A DNA stretch of 64,000 nucleotides from Mesorhizobium sp. WSM4306 (GCF_007003975.1 NZ_VFTC01000007.1:146882-210881); one strand, 5' to 3'; numbered from the stretch's first letter, positions 14,997 through 24,139 are shown. The notes: generated by a model from the sequence alone, not told the origin. A program made the numbers and translations.

Positions 14997-17183
14997 ATGA
15001 AACGCCAACCACGGGTACTGGCAGGTACGGCACTCGGCCTGCTGATGGCATCCGCGCCGTTGGGCGCATCCCCGCTGCAGGGCAACGCCGTTTTCGGCCC
15101 CTTGCAGCACACGGCCGCGCCATTGATCCTGGTCCAGGACGACCCTGCTGCAGATGGTCAGCAGACCGACCAGGAACTGCGCAAAAAGAAACGCAAGCAG
15201 GCTGAACAGGCACCGGCCGAACAGGCAGCGCCACCCGCCGAGCAGGCTGCACCAGCCGAGGAACAACAGCCGCGCAAGAAGAAGCATCAGCAACAGCAGC
15301 AGGTCGAGCAGGCCCCTGCTGAACAAGCCGCTCCGGCCGAAGAGCAGCAGCCGCGCAGGAAGAAACGCAATCAGCAACAGCAGACGGAGCAGGCCCCCGC
15401 CGAGCAGGCCGCTCCGGCCGTGGAGGAACAGCAGCCCAGGCCGCGCAAGAAGAAGCGTGAGCAGCAGCAGCAGATCGAGGCAGCGCCGGCGGAACAGGCA
15501 GCGCCTGCTGCCGAGCAGCCCGCCCCCACTGTTGATGAACAGCAGCCTAAGCCGCGCAAGAAGAAGCGCGACCAGCAGCAGCAGATCGAGGCGGCCCCGG
15601 CTGAACAGCCAGCCCAGCAGCCGGCTGAGCAAGTGGCGCCCACTGAACAGGCTGCGCCGGCAAACGACAACAATCCGCGCAAGAAAAAGCGCAAGCAGGA
15701 CCAGCAGCAGATCGAGGCCGCACCCGCCGAACAGGCGCCAGCCACCAAGGTTGCCCCTGCCGGAGAAGCCGTGCCGAAGGCTGAACCTGTTCAGCCGCCG
15801 GCCGATCAGCAGGCCGCTCCCGCTGAGGGCGAACAGCCAAAGGACCAGGCCAGGAAGCACGGCAAGAAACCTGTCGGCGAACAGCCGGCGACGGGCGAAC
15901 AGCAGCCTGCGGCCGGCGAACAACAACCCGCGACGGGTGAGCAACAGCCCGCCAATGCCGAGCAGCCGGCGCAAGGCGAAAAGCCGGCGCAGGGCGAAGC
16001 TGTGGCCAATCCCGACGAAGCGCCCATTCTGGACAGCCAGAAGGATGCCAGGCGCAAGCACCGCAAGGACCAGGGCGGCCAAGATGTCGGTGGTGGCCAG
16101 AATGCGGGCGGCCAGACGGGCGAGCAGCCCGCGCAGGACGGCACCCAGGCGCAGAACCCGAAGCCGGCTCCGGCTCCGGTCGACCAGGGACCGCCGCCCA
16201 CCGACGACAAGTCGGCCCAACAGGCAATCCAGCCTGAAAAGATCGCGCCGGTGACGGAGGAAAAGGGCAAGCGCGTAGAGCGTGCACCCGATGAGAACGT
16301 TCGCGACCGCCGGCGTCCGAAAGGCGTCGACGTCGTCAGGGAACTCGGCGACCGCGTCATCCTGCAGTTCAACAACCAGACATTCGTCCAGAGCAATGAC
16401 GCCCCGCGCATGACCCGCGGCGCCAGGAACGTCTACTACGAGGATCTGTCGGGCGATCGCACCCGGGAAATCGTCGAGCGTGACAACGGTGTCCAGATCG
16501 TCACCATCCGCAACCGCTATGGCGACGTCATCCAGCGTTCGCGCATTGCGCCGGATGGACGCGAATATGTGCTGAGCTATGTCGACGAGCGGCACTATGA
16601 GGATGATAGCGACTGGCGCGATCCCGGCGACGATCTACCGCCGATGCGGCTCACCATTCCGCGCGAGGAGTATATCCTGGACTCCGAGGATGTCGAGGAC
16701 CCGGACGACTACTACACCTTCCTCGAACAGCCGCCGGTGGAGCGAGTCCAGCGCCTCTACTCAATCGACGAGGTCAAGCGTTCGGCCCGCGTGCGCGACA
16801 TTGCCCGCCGCGTCGATCTTGATACGCTGAACTTCGAGTTCGGTTCGGCGTCGATCTCCGACACCGAGGTGCAGAAACTGGAAGGTGTCGCCAGCGCCAT
16901 GGAGAAGTTGTTGAAGAAGAACCCGGCCGAAACCTTCCTGATCGAAGGCCATACCGACGCCGTCGGCACACCGGAGGCGAACCTTGCTCTGTCCGATCGT
17001 CGGGCCGAAGCGGTCGCCGAAGCGTTGACCAATGCCTTTGGCATCCCGCCGGAAAACCTGACCACGCAGGGCTATGGCGAGGAGTACTTGAAGGTCAACA
17101 CCCCGGCGCCCAACCGCGAGAACCGCCGTGTCGCCATCCGCCGCATCACCTCGCTGGTGGCGCCGGTGGCGAGCAACAATTGA
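14997..17183 (+). CDS. OmpA-family protein with a long Gln/Pro/Lys repeat region
   Basis: About 728 aa. A signal peptide ([20 protein letters not shown]) is followed by a low-complexity stretch of roughly 380 residues built from repeats of the type [15 protein letters not shown] plus KKKR clusters, then a globular part, and from about residue 610 an OmpA-like peptidoglycan-binding domain ([33 protein letters not shown]). The key Asp and Arg that grip diaminopimelate are present. The basic repeats probably span the periplasm, with the last domain holding the murein. AGGAG lies 8 bases before the ATG; a GTG one codon upstream is possible. The repeats are prone to copy-number change. Confidence 0.88.
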   Translation: MKRQPRVLAGTALGLLMASAPLGASPLQGNAVFGPLQHTAAPLILVQDDPAADGQQTDQELRKKKRKQAEQAPAEQAAPPAEQAAPAEEQQPRKKKHQQQQQVEQAPAEQAAPAEEQQPRRKKRNQQQQTEQAPAEQAAPAVEEQQPRPRKKKREQQQQIEAAPAEQAAPAAEQPAPTVDEQQPKPRKKKRDQQQQIEAAPAEQPAQQPAEQVAPTEQAAPANDNNPRKKKRKQDQQQIEAAPAEQAPATKVAPAGEAVPKAEPVQPPADQQAAPAEGEQPKDQARKHGKKPVGEQPATGEQQPAAGEQQPATGEQQPANAEQPAQGEKPAQGEAVANPDEAPILDSQKDARRKHRKDQGGQDVGGGQNAGGQTGEQPAQDGTQAQNPKPAPAPVDQGPPPTDDKSAQQAIQPEKIAPVTEEKGKRVERAPDENVRDRRRPKGVDVVRELGDRVILQFNNQTFVQSNDAPRMTRGARNVYYEDLSGDRTREIVERDNGVQIVTIRNRYGDVIQRSRIAPDGREYVLSYVDERHYEDDSDWRDPGDDLPPMRLTIPREEYILDSEDVEDPDDYYTFLEQPPVERVQRLYSIDEVKRSARVRDIARRVDLDTLNFEFGSASISDTEVQKLEGVASAMEKLLKKNPAETFLIEGHTDAVGTPEANLALSDRRAEAVAEALTNAFGIPPENLTTQGYGEEYLKVNTPAPNRENRRVAIRRITSLVAPVASNN

Positions 17184-17204
17184 CCTGAGTTTCCAGAGAC
17201 TTAA

Positions 17205-17416
17205 TGGATCTTCTGGAACCAGATCGGCAAGGAAACCCATCCCGGCGAACCGGGATGGGCAGATCTATCCCGTTCAACAAGAATTGTAGCGATATTAGAA
17301 CCGGCTCATTGAACCACGGGGCGGCAAACCCCAGATTCGGGGCTGGGCGTTCCCTGCCCCGTCCCGACTCCAGCGGGATGCATTGAGCCCCGCCGGCCCT
17401 CCCGGCGGGGTTTTTT
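17205..17416 (+). ncRNA. candidate structured RNA ending in an intrinsic terminator
   Basis: The gap between the OmpA-like gene and the convergent SDR gene has dense plus-strand structure: a perfect 10-bp stem CCCATCCCGG/CCGGGATGGG with CGAA loop (17236-17259), ACGGGGC/GCCCCGT (17316-17322 with 17356-17362) enclosing CCCC/GGGG (17329-17342), TCCCG/CGGGA (17362-17378) and a terminator with six T. It could be an independent small RNA or a long 3' UTR. I do not recognise a known family, and no promoter is clear. Confidence 0.45.
17388..17416 (+). terminator. intrinsic terminator after the OmpA-like gene / candidate RNA
   Basis: CCCCGCCGG (17388-17396) pairs with CCGGCGGGG (17402-17410) across a 5-base loop and is followed by TTTTTT. 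Very stable stem plus U-tract on the plus strand. Confidence 0.9.
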
Positions 17417-17494
17417 GCGTCGCAATGAACGCAACGCGCTTTGGCCTTGCAAACCGCGGCAAGCTGGACCGAATACCCCATTCGATGATGTCAG

Positions 17495-18361
17495 CTAGTA
17501 GATGCTTTTGACCTTCGTCGGTGAATTGGCGAACACGTCGTCCGGCACGAAGAAGTCGCCGGCCAGCGATCCTGTCGCACCGGGCGAATAGATCGAAAAG
17601 TCCGTCACGCCCTCGGCGCGCAGCACCTCTTCGTCGATGTAGAAATTGCCTGACGTCTCGCGCGATGGCCGCACGAAGATGGCATGTGCGGCATCGGCCA
17701 TGATATCGGGCAAACGGCTCATCGCCGCCACCGTCGCGCCGCCGAGCAGGTTGCGCACCGCCGCCGTGTCGATGGTCGAGATCGGCCACAGCGAATTGAC
17801 CGCGATGCCGTCCTTGGCAAACTCGGCGCTCATGCCCAGCGTGCACATCGACATGCCGAACTTGGCCATCGTGTAGGCAACGTGGTTCTTGAACCACTTG
17901 GCCTTCATGTCGAGCGGCGGCGCCAGATTCAGAATGTGAGGATTGCTTGCCAACTTCAAGTGCGGAATGCACATTTTCGAGACCAGGAAAGTGCCGCGCG
18001 TGTTGATCTGGTGCATCAGATCGTAACGCTTCATGTCGGTCTCCAGCGTGCCGGTGAGCTGGATGGCGCTGGCATTGTTGACGCAGATGTCGATGCCGCT
18101 GAATTTTTCCACGGTTCTAGCGACTGCCTCCGCAACCTGCGCCTCCTCGCGGATGTCGCACAAAACCGGTAGCGCCTTGCCGCCGGCCTGCTCGATTTCT
18201 TCGGCAGCCGTGTAGATCGTGCCCGGTAGCTTCGGATGCGGCTCGGCGGTCTTGGCCGCGATCGTCACATTGGCGCCGTCGCGCGCCGCCCTGAGCGCAA
18301 TCGCCAGCCCAATGCCGCGCGACCCGCCGGAGATGAACAGCGTCTTTCCCTTCAGCGACAT
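17495..18361 (-). CDS. SDR family oxidoreductase
   Basis: A 288-aa classical short-chain dehydrogenase with an NAD(P) Rossmann fold. The cofactor motif GGSRGIG is near residue 12 (TLFISGGSRGIGLAIALRAA), NNAS at about 95, and the catalytic Tyr-x3-Lys is in VAYTMAKFG. The insert near TAAEEIEQAGGKALPVLCDI and the C-terminal DFFVPDDVF resemble HSDL2-like SDRs; the substrate is unknown. The ATG at 18361 was chosen because AGGGAGGTG lies 8 bases before it. It is convergent with the OmpA-like gene and the terminator lies between them. Confidence 0.88.
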   Translation of the reverse strand: MSLKGKTLFISGGSRGIGLAIALRAARDGANVTIAAKTAEPHPKLPGTIYTAAEEIEQAGGKALPVLCDIREEAQVAEAVARTVEKFSGIDICVNNASAIQLTGTLETDMKRYDLMHQINTRGTFLVSKMCIPHLKLASNPHILNLAPPLDMKAKWFKNHVAYTMAKFGMSMCTLGMSAEFAKDGIAVNSLWPISTIDTAAVRNLLGGATVAAMSRLPDIMADAAHAIFVRPSRETSGNFYIDEEVLRAEGVTDFSIYSPGATGSLAGDFFVPDDVFANSPTKVKSIY

Positions 18362-18480
18362 GTCTAGGCACCTCCCTTGCGACATCACTGGCGCGAACCT
18401 TTGCGCGGCGACAATGCAGTGCGCAAGGCCCTAGCAGTCTCCAAGCGGGTTACGCAGCGTAGGGTCAATCGGAAAGAGGC

Positions 18481-19116
18481 TCAGACGAGCACCAGGCCCT
18501 GCCGCATGGCAATCGCGATCGCATCGGTGCGGTTCGCCGCGCCGAGCTTGATCAGGATCGCGGCGACGTGGAACTTTGCCGTGTGCACCGAGATGTTCAG
18601 CCGTCGCGCGATCACCTTGTTGGGCGCGCCCTCGGCAAGCAGTGCCAGCACTTCGGCCTCGCGCGGTGACAGTGCCGGTCGGGAGGCATGTTCATCGGAG
18701 AGGTCTTCCTCTAAAGGCTCGCCATCGCCGGCATGAAAATCCCCATGGCGCCCGCCACCGCCGTCGCCCGAGACGCGATAGCCAGCCGCCGCCAGCCGCA
18801 CCGCCGCGGCGATCAGCAGATCGTCCGCGCCGGCAGGCATGACCGCCATCACCTCGCCGGCAGGCCGTTCGCCGCCCGCACGCCCAGACAGTAGCACCCG
18901 CGGCGTGGCGGACGGCACGGCATCAGCGCCGCTGCCGTCGATGATGGCGACGTCGGCCGCACCGCTGCCGGCCGCGACCGGCAACAGATCGTCGCTCGCG
19001 GCAAGCGCGGCGGCCAAGCGCTCAGCGCGAACAACGTCGCCAAGCGCGATCAACACCACCAGCCGCCGCGAGGCGGGGCCGTCAGCCATGATCCGATCGT
19101 TGGCGAATGTGTCCAT
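18481..19116 (-). CDS. LuxR-type response regulator with degenerate receiver
   Basis: A 211-aa regulator. The C-terminal LuxR/FixJ helix-turn-helix is clear (LSPREAEVLALLAEGAPNKV, then IARRLNISVHTAKFHVAAIL). The N-terminal half has the rhythm of a receiver domain and keeps one Asp at the usual phosphoacceptor spot (DVAIIDG), but the acidic pair that should follow the first strand is gone (VVLIALGDVV) and the domain is short, so control by phosphorylation is doubtful. The ATG at 19116 has GAGGA about 5 bases upstream; a TTG one codon earlier is less likely. It lies 7 bases behind the pseudo-protease gene, clearly the same operon. Confidence 0.82.
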   Translation of the reverse strand: MDTFANDRIMADGPASRRLVVLIALGDVVRAERLAAALAASDDLLPVAAGSGAADVAIIDGSGADAVPSATPRVLLSGRAGGERPAGEVMAVMPAGADDLLIAAAVRLAAAGYRVSGDGGGGRHGDFHAGDGEPLEEDLSDEHASRPALSPREAEVLALLAEGAPNKVIARRLNISVHTAKFHVAAILIKLGAANRTDAIAIAMRQGLVLV

Positions 19117-19123
19117 CAATTCC

Positions 19124-19996
19124 TCAGCTCAGCGGCTTCTCGCCGACGGTCAGCGCGACATCGCGCTGCTCGCCGCCGCGCACCACGCCAAGCGTCACTG
19201 CGGCACCGGCGCTATCGGGCCCAAGCTTGCGGATCAGCTCGCGCGGCCCATGTACGGCCTCGCCGTTCCACGCCACGATGATGTCACCAAGAGCAAGACC
19301 GGCGGCCTTGGCCGGGCCATTGTCGTCGAGGCTCATCACCATGGCACCGCGCGCCGCGCCGTCACGGATCGGGTGCAGGCCGGCGCCGAGATAGCCGCGC
19401 GCGACATGGCCCTTTTCACGCAACGTCTCCACCGCCCGCTCGATCGTCTCATAAGGCATGACCAGGGCCCGGCCGCGCGGCCCGAACAGCAGCATGCCAA
19501 TCAGCGCGCCCTTGGCGTCGAGCACCGGCCCGCCCTCGAAACGGCCGCCGGCATTGACGGCAAGATTGATGCGCCGGTCGATGCTGCCGCCCCGCATCGA
19601 GCGCCATGCCGGACCGACCTCACCGACTGAGCCCGACACGGCCAGAGCCGAGCCCTGGCTGCTGCCGATGGCAATGGCCAGATTGCCGGGCCGCACCGCA
19701 TCCGCTTTGGCAAACGCAGGCGCCGTGGCCGCACCGGCCGGCTTCAGAAGCGCTACGCCGGTCGAGGGGTCGCGGCCGACCAGTTCGGCCTTCACCGTCT
19801 CGCCCGAGGCCAATGTCAGTTCGATCTCTTCGCCGGCCTCGACGGCTTCCTCGGCGGTGACGAAATAGCCATCCCGCCAGTGGAAGGCGCTGGCCGTGCG
19901 ATGGTGATGGGTAGCGAAACTTGCCGTCGCCGGCGCAGCCGTTGCCGCGACATCTGCGATGGCCTCGGAAAAGGTGTTGAGATTGAAGTCGCTCAT
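19124..19996 (-). CDS. trypsin-like/PDZ pseudo-protease (catalytic triad lost)
   Basis: A 290-aa protein with the DegP/HtrA layout: trypsin-like domain (about 30-195) and one PDZ domain (about 200-290, HVARGYLGAGLHPI, GLALGDIIVAWNG). Compared with the intact relative next door, all three catalytic residues are replaced: the His region reads GYFVTAEEAV instead of GLVVTNFHVV, the Asp region STGVALLK instead of TDIALVR, and the nucleophile region EGGPVLD instead of SGGPLVS. It also has no signal peptide. It may be a binding or scaffold protein rather than a protease. The ATG at 19996 has AGGAG 7 bases upstream. Co-operonic with the LuxR-type regulator. Confidence 0.85.
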   Translation of the reverse strand: MSDFNLNTFSEAIADVAATAAPATASFATHHHRTASAFHWRDGYFVTAEEAVEAGEEIELTLASGETVKAELVGRDPSTGVALLKPAGAATAPAFAKADAVRPGNLAIAIGSSQGSALAVSGSVGEVGPAWRSMRGGSIDRRINLAVNAGGRFEGGPVLDAKGALIGMLLFGPRGRALVMPYETIERAVETLREKGHVARGYLGAGLHPIRDGAARGAMVMSLDDNGPAKAAGLALGDIIVAWNGEAVHGPRELIRKLGPDSAGAAVTLGVVRGGEQRDVALTVGEKPLS

Positions 19997-20165
19997 TTTG
20001 GTCTCCTGGGTTTCTTGCATGCCCCAGATATCGCGCGACAGCTGGCTCGCAGATACTCGCCTGACGGCTAGTTCATGGTTTCACTGGCCATCTGGTCAGG
20101 TCGCGGCGGTTCCGGCCGCTCCGCACATATAGTCACGAACAAGCCTGAAAACACGGAGCCCACCG

Positions 20166-21116
20166 ATGGCCCTCGCCGCCGCCAAATTCCAACCGGACGA
20201 CACACTGCTCGACGCCTATTCGACGACGGTGGCCGACGCGGTCGACCGCATCGGCCCCGCCGTCTGCCGCATCGAGCGCATCGGCGGCCAGGGCGGCCAC
20301 GGCTCCGGCTTCGTCATTGCGCAGGACGGCTTGGTCGTCACCAACTTCCATGTCGTCGGCGACGCCAGGACCGTGCGCGTCTCGATGCCCGACGGCGCCT
20401 CCAGAGAAGGCCGTGTTCTCGGCCGCGATCCCGATACCGACATCGCCTTGGTGCGCGCCGACGGCAGCTTTGCCGATGTCGCGCCGCTTGGCGATTCCAA
20501 GCGGCTGCGGCGCGGCCAGATCGCGATCGCCATCGGCAATCCGCTCGGCTTTGAATGGACCGTCACCTCCGGCGTCGTCTCCGCGCTCGGCCGTTCGATG
20601 CGCGCCTCGACCGGGCGGCTGATCGACGACGTCATCCAGACCGATGCCGCGCTCAACCCCGGCAATTCCGGTGGGCCGCTGGTGTCGTCGGCCGGCGAGG
20701 TCATCGGCGTCAACACCGCCATGATCCATGGCGCGCAAGGCATCGCCTTCGCGGTTGCCTCCAACACCGCCAACTTCGTCATCTCGGAGATCATCCGCTT
20801 CGGCCGCGTGCGGCGCGCCTTCATCGGCATCTCCGCCGACACAACCAACCTGCCGCGCCGCGCCGCGCTCCTGTCACAGGTGTCGACCAACACCGCGGTG
20901 CGGCTGCGCAGCGTCGAGAAGAACGGCCCCGCGGCCAAGGCCGGCCTGAAGGAGGGCGACATCATCGCGGCCATCGACGGCCGCCCCGTCACCGGCGTCG
21001 ACGACCTCGTGCGCATGCTCGACGCCGAACGCATCGGCCGCGAAACGCTGTGCACCGTGGTACGCCGCACCGGCGTCAGCCAGGTCACGGTGACGCCGGT
21101 GGCAAGGGCGAGCTGA
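20166..21116 (+). CDS. S1C (HtrA/DegP-like) serine protease with PDZ domain
   Basis: A 316-aa protease with an intact triad: His in TNFHVV (near residue 61), Asp in DPDTDIALVR (near 95), and Ser in NPGNSGGP (near 169). A single PDZ domain follows (about 220-310; GPAAKAGLKEGDIIAAIDGR). Unlike most HtrA/DegP proteins it begins MALAAAKFQPDDTLLDAYST with no signal peptide or membrane anchor, which suggests a cytoplasmic enzyme. It is transcribed divergently from the pseudo-protease/LuxR operon across 169 bases, so the two may share control. Confidence 0.9.
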   Translation: MALAAAKFQPDDTLLDAYSTTVADAVDRIGPAVCRIERIGGQGGHGSGFVIAQDGLVVTNFHVVGDARTVRVSMPDGASREGRVLGRDPDTDIALVRADGSFADVAPLGDSKRLRRGQIAIAIGNPLGFEWTVTSGVVSALGRSMRASTGRLIDDVIQTDAALNPGNSGGPLVSSAGEVIGVNTAMIHGAQGIAFAVASNTANFVISEIIRFGRVRRAFIGISADTTNLPRRAALLSQVSTNTAVRLRSVEKNGPAAKAGLKEGDIIAAIDGRPVTGVDDLVRMLDAERIGRETLCTVVRRTGVSQVTVTPVARAS

Positions 21117-21119
21117 GGC

Positions 21120-22031
21120 CTATCGCTGATTAAGCACCCGCCCGAGCAGCGACACCAGCAGCCGCGCCAGGTCGCCCGTCGGGTCGAGGTCGGGATCGAA
21201 GATCGTCATGTCCATGCCGATGCAGCGCTTGTCCGCCACCAGCGCCGACAGGGTGGCAACCAGATCGTCGGGATCGATGCCGGGACTGCCGGGTGAATCC
21301 ACCGCCGGCATCACCGTCTGGTCCAGCACGTCGACATCGAGATGCAGCCAATAGGGACAATCGGCGCGCGCCAGCGTCGCTCTCGTCGTCTCCACCACCT
21401 TTACAGCGCCCAATTCCCGTGCCGTAAAGACGTCAATGCGTGTGATGGAGGTCGCATCGATGTCGGGCCAGGCAAAATCGACATCGCGGCTCTCGCGCTC
21501 GCCAATCTGCACCACCGCCTCGTCGGCGACAAGCGGACCGGCAATGCCGGGCCACTCCGTCAACAAAGGCTCGCCGCGCCCGGTGGCGAGCGCAAGGTCC
21601 ATGCCGGCGGCGGAGCCGAGCGCGGCATCGACATCGTAATTGCCGGGATGGCGGAAATCGCTGTGGCCGTCGACATGCACCAGCGCGACCGCGCGGGACC
21701 GCCGCGCGGCCGCCAGCGAGCCAAGCAGGATCGAGCAGTCGCCGCCGATGACCAGCGGGAACTCGCTTTGCCCGAGCGCACCGGCGATGATCTCGGCAAG
21801 GTCTAGGTTGAAGCGGCGGATCGCCGGACCATTACGCAGGCGTGTGTCCGGTTGCGGCTCGGTGCTGTAAGCGGGCCGCTCGAGATCGACCACCCTTGAT
21901 GGCGCAAGCACCTCGACCAGACCAGCTTCGGTCAGCGCCTGCGGCGCCCGCCAGGTGCCGGGCACGTGGCCCGGCCGCAGGGGCCGAAGGCCGAGATTGG
22001 ATGGCGCACGAACAAGGCAGATGTCACGCAT
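21120..22031 (-). CDS. arginase/agmatinase-family protein
   Basis: A 303-aa ureohydrolase-fold protein. The metal-binding motifs are HVDGHSDF (D-x-H-x-D) and HLDVDVLD (D-x-D), but the first motif reads GGDCS where classical arginases have GGDHS, so one Mn ligand His is a Cys. It may still bind one or two metals but its substrate is uncertain (arginine, agmatine or another guanidino compound). The start at 22031 has no visible Shine-Dalgarno. It is convergent with the S1C protease gene and only 3 bases separate their stops. Confidence 0.85.
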   Translation of the reverse strand: MRDICLVRAPSNLGLRPLRPGHVPGTWRAPQALTEAGLVEVLAPSRVVDLERPAYSTEPQPDTRLRNGPAIRRFNLDLAEIIAGALGQSEFPLVIGGDCSILLGSLAAARRSRAVALVHVDGHSDFRHPGNYDVDAALGSAAGMDLALATGRGEPLLTEWPGIAGPLVADEAVVQIGERESRDVDFAWPDIDATSITRIDVFTARELGAVKVVETTRATLARADCPYWLHLDVDVLDQTVMPAVDSPGSPGIDPDDLVATLSALVADKRCIGMDMTIFDPDLDPTGDLARLLVSLLGRVLNQR

Positions 22032-22134
22032 GCAACAGGACCAGCTTCAGCATCATCCAGCATAGACTGCATAGCAGGACCCCGGCCACATGGGCTGGAG
22101 CCGCTGCCGACATTTGCTGCCATCGGGCACAGGT

Positions 22135-22557
22135 TCAGGCTGCGGCGCCCTCCACGAATTGCGCCTGAAACTCCGGGCTGAGCGGGATTGGCTTGATGAC
22201 GTCGATCAGCACGCCATTGGGATCCCTGGTGATGAAATGGCGCTGGCCGAAGGGTTCGTCGCGCAGGCTGCACAGGATCGGCAGGCCGGCGGCAAGGATC
22301 CGCTCATAGACGGCGTCAGGATCCTTGACCTCGAAATTGATCAGCAGCCCTGATGTGCGGCCCCGCCCCTCCTCCGGGATGGTCTCGTGGTCGCCGTGGA
22401 CGATGCCGAGATTGACGCGCCTGTCTTCGGCCGACTGCAGATGCACATACCAGTCGCTCGCAAACAGCGGCTTGAAGCGGAAGTGATTGACATAGAAGGC
22501 TTTCGTGCCGGCCACGTCGCCAGTCATCAACACTGGATAATAGCTCGTCGCCTTCAT
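22135..22557 (-). CDS. VOC (glyoxalase/bleomycin-resistance) family protein
   Basis: A 140-aa protein with the paired beta-alpha-beta-beta-beta modules of the vicinal oxygen chelate fold ([20 protein letters not shown] in the first half; [20 protein letters not shown] and [15 protein letters not shown] in the second). Members are metal-dependent dioxygenases, isomerases or drug-binding proteins; the specific role is not readable. It is divergent from the TetR gene, and two TetR-type operators lie in between, so it is probably repressed by that regulator. Confidence 0.85.
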   Translation of the reverse strand: MKATSYYPVLMTGDVAGTKAFYVNHFRFKPLFASDWYVHLQSAEDRRVNLGIVHGDHETIPEEGRGRTSGLLINFEVKDPDAVYERILAAGLPILCSLRDEPFGQRHFITRDPNGVLIDVIKPIPLSPEFQAQFVEGAAA

Positions 22558-22578
22558 CTTTCTTTCTCCTCTCAGCTA

Positions 22579-22624
22579 ACATACAGTCTGCATGTAAATT
22601 GAAATAACATACAGGCTGCATGTA
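22579..22624. promoter_or_regulatory. two tandem palindromic operators for the TetR regulator
   Basis: ACATACAGTCTGCATGTA (22579-22596) and ACATACAGGCTGCATGTA (22607-22624) are 18-base near-palindromes (halves ACATACAG/CTGCATGT, 7 of 8 positions) spaced 28 bases centre to centre. The first lies upstream of the VOC gene, the second touches the TetR start codon, an arrangement typical of auto-repression with control of the divergent target. Confidence 0.8.
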
Positions 22625-23250
22625 TGCAACGAGAAATCGCTCGCCGTTCGAACCGGGACCGCACCGAAGCGACGCGCGCCGACCTGATCGCCGCCGCGCG
22701 CAAACTGTTCATTGAAAAATCCTATGCCGAGACCGGCACGCCGGAGATCGTAGCGGCCGCCGGCGTCACCCGCGGTGCGCTCTATCACCACTTTGCCGAC
22801 AAGCAGGCGCTGTTTGCCGCCGTGGTCGAGCAGGAGGCAGAAGCTGTCGCCGCTGAGATCGATCGTGCCTCGCCGCCATCGCTGTTTTCCCGCGATGCAC
22901 TGATTGCCGGATCGGACGCCTATCTCGCCGCCATGCGCCTCCCCGGCCGCACCCGGCTGTTGCTGCTCGACGGGCCGGCCGTTCTCGGCCGCGCCGCCAT
23001 GGATGCCATCGACAACCGCCATGGTAACCGTTCGCTGCGCCAGGGCCTGGTCGCGGCAATGCGCGAGCAGTCGATGACGAGACTACCGGCCGACGCGCTG
23101 ACTGCTTTGCTAGCCGCTGCCTTCGATCGGGCGGCGCTCGCCGTCGAAGCCGGCGCCTCGGCCGAGGATTACCGTGCCGTGCTCATGGCGCTGATTGCCG
23201 GATTGTCTCCGGCTCCTCGCCAGGCACCTGGCCCGGCTCGAACTCGTTGA
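22624..23250 (+). CDS. TetR/AcrR family transcriptional repressor
   Basis: A 208-aa TetR regulator. The N-terminal helix-turn-helix is complete (LIAAARKLFIEKSYAETGTP, VTRGALYHHFADKQALFAAV). The ligand-binding half is variable, so the inducer is unknown. The start codon follows immediately after (and overlaps) the second operator and has no Shine-Dalgarno, so the transcript may be leaderless. Its last 68 bases overlap the 3' end of the convergent LysR gene on the other strand. Likely targets: itself and the VOC gene. Confidence 0.88.
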   Translation: MQREIARRSNRDRTEATRADLIAAARKLFIEKSYAETGTPEIVAAAGVTRGALYHHFADKQALFAAVVEQEAEAVAAEIDRASPPSLFSRDALIAGSDAYLAAMRLPGRTRLLLLDGPAVLGRAAMDAIDNRHGNRSLRQGLVAAMREQSMTRLPADALTALLAAAFDRAALAVEAGASAEDYRAVLMALIAGLSPAPRQAPGPARTR

Positions 23251-24139
23251 AGCGGCCGAGCTGGCGTTTGAACTGGTCGATCAACCAGGCCGCCGCCGGC
23301 TTTGGGCTGCGGTCGACGCGATGCATGGCATAGAGCGATGAGCGCACCTCGCTGTAGGGTTCGAGGTCGAGTTCCACCAGCCGGCCGCTGGCCAGATCGT
23401 CGGCGATAAGCCAGCGCGGCAGCCCGCCCCAGCCCAGGCCCTCGCGCATCAGAATATGCTTGGTGCGCACATCCGTCAGCCGCCATGTACGATAGGCAAA
23501 GACACCAAAGTCGCGTCCCTTGGTGCGTTCGGACTGGTCGGTGACAACGAGTTGGGTGTGTTCGCGCGCATCTTCGAGCGCCACCGGCTTCGGCAGCCGG
23601 GCCAGCGGATGGCTGGGCGCGGCAGCCAGCACGATCGACATGAAGCCGATGCGCACGAGATGCACGTCGACCTCGCCCAGCAGGCCACCAATGCCAAGAT
23701 CGGACTGTCCGCTGACGACATGATCGGGGATCAGGCCGAGCGAACCGATATGCAGGCGCAGCATCACGGTTGGAAACTGCGCCTCGAATGCCTTCAGTAC
23801 ACGAACCAGCACTGGCGAAGGCAGCGTCGCGTCGACCGACAGGGCGACTTCCGCCTCCAATCCCTGATGGTGGCCGTCGACGCGCGAGCGGATGCGCTGC
23901 AGCACGCCGACCATGCGCCGCGCATCTTCCAGCATCGCCCGGCCGATCTCGGTCAGTTGCGGTTCGCGTGTGCCCTCCCGCTCGAAGAGCTTCAGCCCAA
24001 GCTGCGCCTCGAGATTGGCGATGCCATAGCTGATGACGGATTGCGCGCGGTTCAGCTTGCGGCCGGCGGCCGAGAAACTGCCGGTGTCGGCCACGGCAAC
24101 GAGGATCTGCAATTGGTCGAGCGTCGGATTGGGTTGCAT
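23183..24139 (-). CDS. LysR family transcriptional regulator (next to azoR)
   Basis: A 318-aa LysR-type regulator. The winged helix-turn-helix is at residues about 5-65 (LQILVAVADTGSFSAAGRKL, then AQSVISYGIANLEAQLGLKL), and the co-inducer domain starts near residue 95 (EVALSVDATLPSPVLVRVLK). It is divergent from the azoreductase gene across 109 AT-rich bases, the classic LysR arrangement, so azoR is the likely target. A candidate LysR box there (TCTA...TAGA near 24147-24172) is weak. Confidence 0.88.
   Translation of the reverse strand: MQPNPTLDQLQILVAVADTGSFSAAGRKLNRAQSVISYGIANLEAQLGLKLFEREGTREPQLTEIGRAMLEDARRMVGVLQRIRSRVDGHHQGLEAEVALSVDATLPSPVLVRVLKAFEAQFPTVMLRLHIGSLGLIPDHVVSGQSDLGIGGLLGEVDVHLVRIGFMSIVLAAAPSHPLARLPKPVALEDAREHTQLVVTDQSERTKGRDFGVFAYRTWRLTDVRTKHILMREGLGWGGLPRWLIADDLASGRLVELDLEPYSEVRSSLYAMHRVDRSPKPAAAWLIDQFKRQLGRFNEFEPGQVPGEEPETIRQSAP

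Noticed and set aside
14901..16595. Very leucine-rich minus-strand frame opposite the OmpA-like gene
   Set aside because: The apparent membrane-protein look comes from reading CAG/GAG repeats backwards (Leu); the plus strand has signal peptide, ribosome-binding site and OmpA domain.
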